Of a DNA stretch of 42,304 nt, positions 38,110 to 42,304 are shown in pieces; the first letter of the stretch is position 1; every line of letters starts with the position of its first letter. The stretch comes from a bacterium (GTDB lineage: Bacteria > Bacillota > Clostridia > Lachnospirales > Lachnospiraceae), in contig JAUNGE010000029.1 in the NCBI GenBank assembly GCA_030524675.1, forward strand, positions 1 through 42,304, given 5' to 3'. A program made the position numbers and the translations under genes. Below the pieces are notes generated by a model. The model did not search any database. It was not told the DNA's origin and saw only the letters and a list, made by a program, of their open reading frames with translations.

Positions 38110-38985
38110 ATGAACTATATAGCAGAGATAAACGGGTTTGAACGGTGGCTCGAAAATAACTACTTGCCCGCACTCTCAGAATTGCTTTGGTACAAATTAA
38201 TGTATCGGTGTAATAGAGCGGGGTGGGCCGAGTGGGTTACAGTAGATAACCTTCGTTTGATGGCTGACTTGCGGATTGAAAGCAAGAATACATTTCTGCG
38301 ATGCAGAGATGCCCTGATAGATGCGGGGCTGATAGAGTGCCAGAAAGGCAAAAAAGGCGCCCCCAATAAGTACCGATTGGTTTCGTTCGAGAAAAAGGGT
38401 TCAAATTTTGAACCGAAAATGGAACCAGAAATGACACTAAAAACGGAACCACAAACGGAACTGAAAGTGGAACCACAAACGGAACTAGAAACGGGACACA
38501 TCTATAAACAAAAACCAAAACAAAAACAAAATATTAAAAAGGGTGGTACTGAAGTACCACCAGAAAAAGCTGACGCTTTTCTGCCAGAAGTAGTACCAGA
38601 GCCAGAACCCAAAGCATCGACTGAAAGCAGACAGGCAGATTATGCAGCAGTTCGTGACCTGTATCATTCCATCTGTCGTTCCTATCCACGGGTGACGGTG
38701 CTGTCAGAAAGACGCAAAAAGGCAATCAATGCCAGGATGCGGACGGGATACACGCTGGATGACTTTAAGCATTGCTTCGAGTTGGCAGAAGCCAGCGATT
38801 TCTTGAAGGGACAAAACAAAAAGAACTGGTCTGCGGATTTTGATTGGATGATTGCGGACAGTAACATGGCGAAAATCCTTGACGGGAAATACAAGAACAG
38901 AAATGCGGTAGGAGGTGAAGCAGATGCAAGTGGGGGAAGTACGGAAGATTTCTATCGGCGGTACCTGGCAGGATGCGACGGTTAA
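38110..38985 (+). CDS. Phage replication initiator, DnaD-like, with repeat linker
   Basis: 291 aa. The N-terminal winged helix (about 20-95: LSELLWYKLMYRCNRAGWAEWV, later GAPNKYRL) is typical of Firmicute phage replisome organisers. A linker at about 97-135 consists of four-residue repeats (x-E-P/L-x), then a Lys/Gln-rich stretch. The C-terminal part (about 180-270, RRKKAINARMRTGYTLDDFK, ADFDWMI) is the DnaD-like or helicase-loader-binding domain. It should bind the phage origin, probably the iteron array in its own gene, and recruit the DnaC-like protein encoded next with a 62-bp overlap. Confidence 0.8.
   Translation: MNYIAEINGFERWLENNYLPALSELLWYKLMYRCNRAGWAEWVTVDNLRLMADLRIESKNTFLRCRDALIDAGLIECQKGKKGAPNKYRLVSFEKKGSNFEPKMEPEMTLKTEPQTELKVEPQTELETGHIYKQKPKQKQNIKKGGTEVPPEKADAFLPEVVPEPEPKASTESRQADYAAVRDLYHSICRSYPRVTVLSERRKKAINARMRTGYTLDDFKHCFELAEASDFLKGQNKKNWSADFDWMIADSNMAKILDGKYKNRNAVGGEADASGGSTEDFYRRYLAGCDG
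38409..38561. other. Candidate phage origin: 12-bp iterons, AT-rich tract, palindrome
   Basis: GGAAC or a variant recurs every 12 bp at 38409, 38421, 38433, 38445, 38457, 38469, 38481 and 38493; positions 38421, 38445, 38457, 38469 and 38481 are exact. An A-rich tract (38502-38540) follows directly, then the perfect inverted repeat GGTGGTACT-GA-AGTACCACC (38542-38561). This is the layout of lambda-type origins inside initiator genes. The array also encodes the protein linker repeat. Confidence 0.6.
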
Positions 38986-39742
38986 GAATATATCGACCTG
39001 CGAATTTGGCGGGAAACAGAGCCTGCTAGTGATATACGATGTCCCAGGATATGGGGAAACGCAGCCGTATTTGGTTGACGCAGGACAGAAACTATACGGC
39101 GACGCTGAAAACAGAATGGACCGCAGCCTGATGCCATCCCAGTATCTCCGGAAACTGTCGCAGGATTTTGATTGGACGCTGTACGGCGAATCTATGGACA
39201 TGCAGAAAAACATTGCCAATGCCTTTGTGTCCCAGTATCTGGAGTTTGAAAAGGCAGGAAGAGGGCTATACATCTTCTCGAAGACAAAGGGTTCTGGCAA
39301 GACGCTTCTTGCCTGCGTAATCGCGAACGAAATCATTCGGCGAAAAGCGTACAGTATGAAGTTTGTTAATGCGGCGGACTTTGTGGCGTTGATAAAGAGC
39401 AAGTCAGAAGAGGATGCACAGTGTTTAGAAAGTCTGTACCAGTGCCGGCTGCTGATATTTGACGATATTGGTACGCAGGATGAAAAGCAGAGCTGGATAA
39501 ACGAATCACTCTTCCGGTTGATTGATTACCGGAATCGTGAAAGGCGCCCTGTGATTTTCACAAGTAATCTGGACATAGACAGTATTGCGGATGAGCGGAT
39601 TGCGGACCGAATCAGCGCAATGTGTGTGCCGCTGAAAATGCCGGAAAAGAAGATACGCAGGCAACTGGCAGATAAGCAAAATAAAGAGTTCCTGAAGTCG
39701 ATAATAGGGGCGGAGAAAGAGAGGATGCAATGGGCAAAGTAA
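38924..39742 (+). CDS. DnaC-like helicase-loader ATPase
   Basis: 272 aa. Walker A SKTKGSGKT (119-127) and Walker B LLIFDDIG (176-183), plus a sensor-like FTSNLD. The N-terminal 90 residues are a separate beta-rich segment. It loads the host replicative helicase at the phage origin. ATG 38924 lies 8 bases after AGGAGG (38910-38915), inside the 3' end of the initiator gene. Confidence 0.88.
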   Translation: MQVGEVRKISIGGTWQDATVKNISTCEFGGKQSLLVIYDVPGYGETQPYLVDAGQKLYGDAENRMDRSLMPSQYLRKLSQDFDWTLYGESMDMQKNIANAFVSQYLEFEKAGRGLYIFSKTKGSGKTLLACVIANEIIRRKAYSMKFVNAADFVALIKSKSEEDAQCLESLYQCRLLIFDDIGTQDEKQSWINESLFRLIDYRNRERRPVIFTSNLDIDSIADERIADRISAMCVPLKMPEKKIRRQLADKQNKEFLKSIIGAEKERMQWAK

Positions 39743-39963
39743 ACCTGTACAACGTATATGGCTGGAAAAAATGCAGAGAAAATGTGACGGCCGGAGAAGT
39801 AGAAAAGCTGACGGGGATGCCTTCGGCGAATCTTGCTCGATGTACCCAAAATGGCCCATGTGTATACATGCAATACAAAATCGAACGCCAAGGAGAAAAG
39901 TTGTTTTGGGAGGAATGGTTCCGCCAGGAGTGGCAGCAGGCGGTAGAACGATTGAAGGGATGA
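39730..39963 (+). CDS. Phage hypothetical protein, 77 aa
   Basis: It starts MGKVNLYNVYGWKKCRENV, a small protein with a HTH-like middle (TAGEVEKLTGMPSANLARC). It overlaps the loader gene by 13 bp and the next ORF by four (ATGA). Related short proteins are common in this position of Clostridia phages; function unknown. Confidence 0.65.
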   Translation: MGKVNLYNVYGWKKCRENVTAGEVEKLTGMPSANLARCTQNGPCVYMQYKIERQGEKLFWEEWFRQEWQQAVERLKG

Positions 39964-40730
39964 GTACAATTTTCATAATGCCAAATGATGGGGCTGTAAA
40001 AATGAGAATTTTTCGAGAACCGGAAAGAAAGTCTTCTGTCAACGGGAAAAAACAGAAAGGGCATGGGGTCATGAATCGAAAAAAAGATATTATAAAAAGT
40101 ATTCAGGAGATTTCTGGAAGCCGCTCTCCCTATGATGTTTTCCAGGACTGGGTGAAATGTATGGCCTTGGCAATACAAAATAGTTGTTACTTCTTTCATG
40201 ACAATATCTGGAAAAAGCGAGAAGATGAGTATTTGAAGACCATTGCCCCCTATGGTAAAGATGTGTATAAAATACAAGATATGACGTGTATGCTTGTTGA
40301 AACCATGGAAGAAGGTCTGGGGGATATTCTGGGAGAAATTTACATGGAATCGAAACTCGGAAATAAAAGTACTGGACAGTTTTTTACTCCGTTTAGCGTG
40401 AGCTACATGTGTGCAAAAATAAATCTGGCAAATCTGAAAGATACGAATAAACAGATTTCATTACATGAACCCACCTGCGGCAGCGGAGGAATGATCCTTG
40501 CATCGGCTAAAGCACTGAAAGATGAGGGCATCAACTATCAGCGTAAAATGAGCGTGACAGCACAGGACTTAGACTGGAAAGCAGTATATATGTGCTATGT
40601 GCAATGCAGTTTTTATGGGGTTCGCGCGGTAGTTGTACAGGGGGATACTCTTTCAGAACCGTTCACAGAACAGCATTATCCGCCGGAAAGAGTGTTTTAT
40701 ACACCCGCAAAGATGGGGCTATTGATATAG
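39960..40730 (+). CDS. N-6 adenine DNA methylase-like protein, short form
   Basis: 256 aa from ATG 39960. HEPTCGSGGMILASAKAL is the SAM-binding motif I of HsdM-type N6-adenine methylases, preceded by the family segment GQFFTPFSVSYMCAKI. The catalytic NPPF/Y (motif IV) is not visible: after QGDTLSEPF the protein ends in RVFYTPAKMGLLI. So it may be a methylase fragment, or a related phage protein that does not methylate. Starts at 40002 or 40071 are alternatives; ATG 39960 overlaps the preceding stop. Confidence 0.72.
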   Translation: MSTIFIMPNDGAVKMRIFREPERKSSVNGKKQKGHGVMNRKKDIIKSIQEISGSRSPYDVFQDWVKCMALAIQNSCYFFHDNIWKKREDEYLKTIAPYGKDVYKIQDMTCMLVETMEEGLGDILGEIYMESKLGNKSTGQFFTPFSVSYMCAKINLANLKDTNKQISLHEPTCGSGGMILASAKALKDEGINYQRKMSVTAQDLDWKAVYMCYVQCSFYGVRAVVVQGDTLSEPFTEQHYPPERVFYTPAKMGLLI

Positions 40731-40745
40731 GCAGGAGGAAAAAAC

Positions 40746-41714
40746 ATGGACTGTACGGATGAGATTGTTAATCGGATAGTTCTATCAGGCTGTACAGTGG
40801 AAAATATTAGAATTGTGCTGAATGATTATGATATTTCCAAAAAGAGTACAGATTTAGTGACTGCGGATAAAGACAGCAGGCAAAAAGCAATCAAACTGTT
40901 TATTGTTACAAAAAAAGTAGAAGGCTGCACAGATCAGACTATCCAATATTACATGGGGGTTTTGAAACGGTTTTTTGCTGAAATCAATTATCCCATAGAA
41001 GAACTCAGTGCAAACCAAATCAGATATTATCTGGCTATTCGTTCCACGAGAGATAAGATTAGTAAGGTTTCCCAGGATAATGAGTTGAGGGTTTTGAAAA
41101 GTTTTTTCAAGTGGTGTGTAGGCGAAGAGTTCATCGAAAAAAATCCAACAATAAACATCAAAGCGATTAAGCAGGAAAAGCGTATAAAAAAGCCATTTAC
41201 GGAAACTGAATTGGAAATGATAAGAAGACATGCAGCATCATTGAGAGATAAAGCCATCATTGAAGTGCTGTATTCTACGGGGGTCAGAGTCAATGAGCTG
41301 TGCAGCATGAACAGACAGGATATAAATCAAGATGAAGCTGTTGTATTTGGAAAAGGGGAAAAAGAACGAGTTGTTTATTTGAATGCTAAGGCAAGGCTTG
41401 CGCTTCATGAATACCTGCAAAGCAGAAATGATAAAGAAGAAGCGCTTTTTGTTTCTCTACGGGGAGAAAGACCGCAGCGGCTTCAAAAAGGCGGTGTTGA
41501 GACTATGATAAGAGAAACGGGAAAGAGAGCGGGAATAAGCGCATGTCATCCACATAGATTCCGAAGGACGGCAGGAACAATCGCCTTGAATCGTGGGATG
41601 CCATTAGAACAGGTTCAAAAGATGTTGGGACATGAAGACATAAAAACAACAACAATGTATGCAAGAAGTGAGATAGAAAACATTAAAGCAAGTCACAAAA
41701 AATATGTGGTATAA
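40746..41714 (+). CDS. Tyrosine recombinase (XerC/D-like)
   Basis: 322 aa. Catalytic set visible: Arg181 (STGVRVNEL), His270/Arg273 (HPHRFRRT), His296 (LGHED) and Tyr305 (TTMYA). A SAM-like core-binding domain lies at about 40-130. It lies deep inside the early module, so it is not the edge integrase. It could resolve multimers, invert a segment, or be left from another element. Ribosome binding site AGGAGG at 40732-40737. Confidence 0.9.
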   Translation: MDCTDEIVNRIVLSGCTVENIRIVLNDYDISKKSTDLVTADKDSRQKAIKLFIVTKKVEGCTDQTIQYYMGVLKRFFAEINYPIEELSANQIRYYLAIRSTRDKISKVSQDNELRVLKSFFKWCVGEEFIEKNPTINIKAIKQEKRIKKPFTETELEMIRRHAASLRDKAIIEVLYSTGVRVNELCSMNRQDINQDEAVVFGKGEKERVVYLNAKARLALHEYLQSRNDKEEALFVSLRGERPQRLQKGGVETMIRETGKRAGISACHPHRFRRTAGTIALNRGMPLEQVQKMLGHEDIKTTTMYARSEIENIKASHKKYVV

Positions 41715-41747
41715 CTTATAAAATCAAAGTAAAGGGAGACATGGTAC

Positions 41748-42059
41748 ATGGCTGAGAAAGTGGCAGAAGTAAAAACGTTGGCAGTATATATGCAGTGTAA
41801 TAAATGTAAAAATGGACTAATGATTTGTAAAGAAGATTTCTATCGGAGAGGAAAAGTAGGATTTCCTCACGAATGTAATATTTGTGGACATGAGGAAATG
41901 TATCCGCGCATGTATCCATGTCAGAGAGCGGTTCTTGCAGAAGGATTAAGAGAGCCTACGGAAGCAGAAAAAAAAGGAGGCATAATACAATCCAGCGTTC
42001 ACAGTGCATTTTTAGCAAAATTGGTAGAGGAGAAAAATAATGGGAAGATTGACATATGA
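41748..42059 (+). CDS. Small phage protein with zinc-ribbon motif, 103 aa
   Basis: CNKC (17-20) and CNIC (42-45) form a probable zinc ribbon. The rest is polar and Lys/Glu-rich. It starts after GGGAGA and overlaps the last gene by 20 bp. No family recognised. Confidence 0.7.
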   Translation: MAEKVAEVKTLAVYMQCNKCKNGLMICKEDFYRRGKVGFPHECNICGHEEMYPRMYPCQRAVLAEGLREPTEAEKKGGIIQSSVHSAFLAKLVEEKNNGKIDI

Positions 42060-42304
42060 AAACCAATATGGAGAATGGTGGGTAAAAGGTATCCAGCGAG
42101 AAGAATTACATGAAGGTAAGACAATGAGCAAAGATATATATTACAACGGCAGCGGTTATCCTGACCCAGTGGCAGCAGAAGCAATACAAAAGGCGGACAG
42201 GATGCCGGAAGCAGTACGGGTGCTGAAGAAGAACTTCCGCGACTTCAATACCGTGGCAAGTCTTCTGGGATTTGAAGTGGTGGGGGAGGTTTCGTTGAAA
42301 GACA
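42040..42304 (+). CDS. Partial phage hypothetical protein, runs off the window
   Basis: ATG 42040 follows AGAGGAGA by about 7 bases. The visible 88 codons start MGRLTYENQYGEWW and include YYNGSGYPDPVAAEAI, a motif I have seen in small phage proteins of Clostridia. An internal ATG at 42124 could start a second gene in the same frame. Confidence 0.65.
   Translation, partial: MGRLTYENQYGEWWVKGIQREELHEGKTMSKDIYYNGSGYPDPVAAEAIQKADRMPEAVRVLKKNFRDFNTVASLLGFEVVGEVSLKD

Larger units (their letters stand above)
27915..42304. mobile_element. Integrated temperate phage or phage-like element, left part
   Basis: Serine integrase at the edge, minus-strand lysogeny and cargo genes, a divergent control region at 34.0-34.3 kb, then a plus-strand early module (Cro-like protein, nuclease, initiator, DnaC-like loader, methylase, recombinase). 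No structural or conjugation genes are in view, so prophage is likely but an integrative element with a phage-type replication module is possible. The cargo 30.2-34.2 kb is visibly more AT-rich than the host part. The right end is outside the window. Confidence 0.88.

Overview
The window looks like a chromosome segment of an anaerobic, low-to-mid GC Gram-positive gut bacterium, most likely Lachnospiraceae (Clostridium cluster XIVa). The reasons are strong AGGAGG ribosome binding sites, a GSI-alpha glutamine synthetase next to an ANTAR regulator, dapF, a clostridial-type one-chain molybdenum hydroxylase, and spacers that are rich in A and G on the + strand. I cannot name a species.

Host part, 1-27.9 kb. 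(a) Molybdenum hydroxylase locus (609-4951): a degenerate MobA-like protein fused to a ModE-type HTH, an intact MocA-type cytidylyltransferase, and a selenium-dependent-xanthine-dehydrogenase-like enzyme. (b) A small lipoprotein, then a short structured leader and a 23-bp-arm inverted repeat ahead of a YitT-family membrane protein. (c) A trehalose locus: treR (minus) divergent from treP-treC, with two operators on the treP promoter. (d) A run of metabolic and unknown genes: RmlD-like reductase, FAD-Rieske oxidoreductase, transglutaminase-like protein, DUF3737, YkgJ-type Cys-cluster protein, CarD, an orphan PTS EIIC (minus). (e) Nitrogen and cell-wall genes: ArsR, glnA, an ANTAR regulator with a pseudo-receiver domain, an overlooked 38-codon ORF, dapF, an amidase with SPOR domain (minus), a cytidylate-kinase-like protein, and a SpoIID-like wall protein gene that is interrupted.

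Mobile part, ~27.9 kb to the end. A temperate phage or phage-like element is inserted in the SpoIID-like gene; only its left end is in the window. Order: large serine integrase, three nuclease-type genes (Uma2, HsdR-N-like PD-(D/E)XK, and a membrane-anchored DUF4041 + GIY-YIG protein resembling the anti-phage protein SNIPE), ImmA-like protease and XRE repressor, all on the minus strand. A divergent operator region follows, then a plus-strand early operon: XRE/Cro-like protein, small proteins, a possible recombination protein with a Cas4-like nuclease, a replication initiator carrying a 12-bp-period iteron array, a DnaC-like loader, an adenine-methylase-like protein, a tyrosine recombinase, and small Zn-ribbon and hypothetical proteins.

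Most interesting points: (1) the nuclease cassette between integrase and immunity genes, led by the SNIPE-like protein; (2) the insertion into what looks like a spore/cell-wall gene by a serine-recombinase element; (3) the pseudo-nucleotidyltransferase fused to a ModE HTH, with matching palindromes in hairpins before both mob-type genes; (4) a candidate H-type pseudoknot RNA in the phage leader at 35.3 kb; (5) an origin-like iteron array inside the initiator gene; (6) repeated short tandem duplications that copy the 3' ends and stop codons of several genes. All functions are inferred by reading; no search was run.
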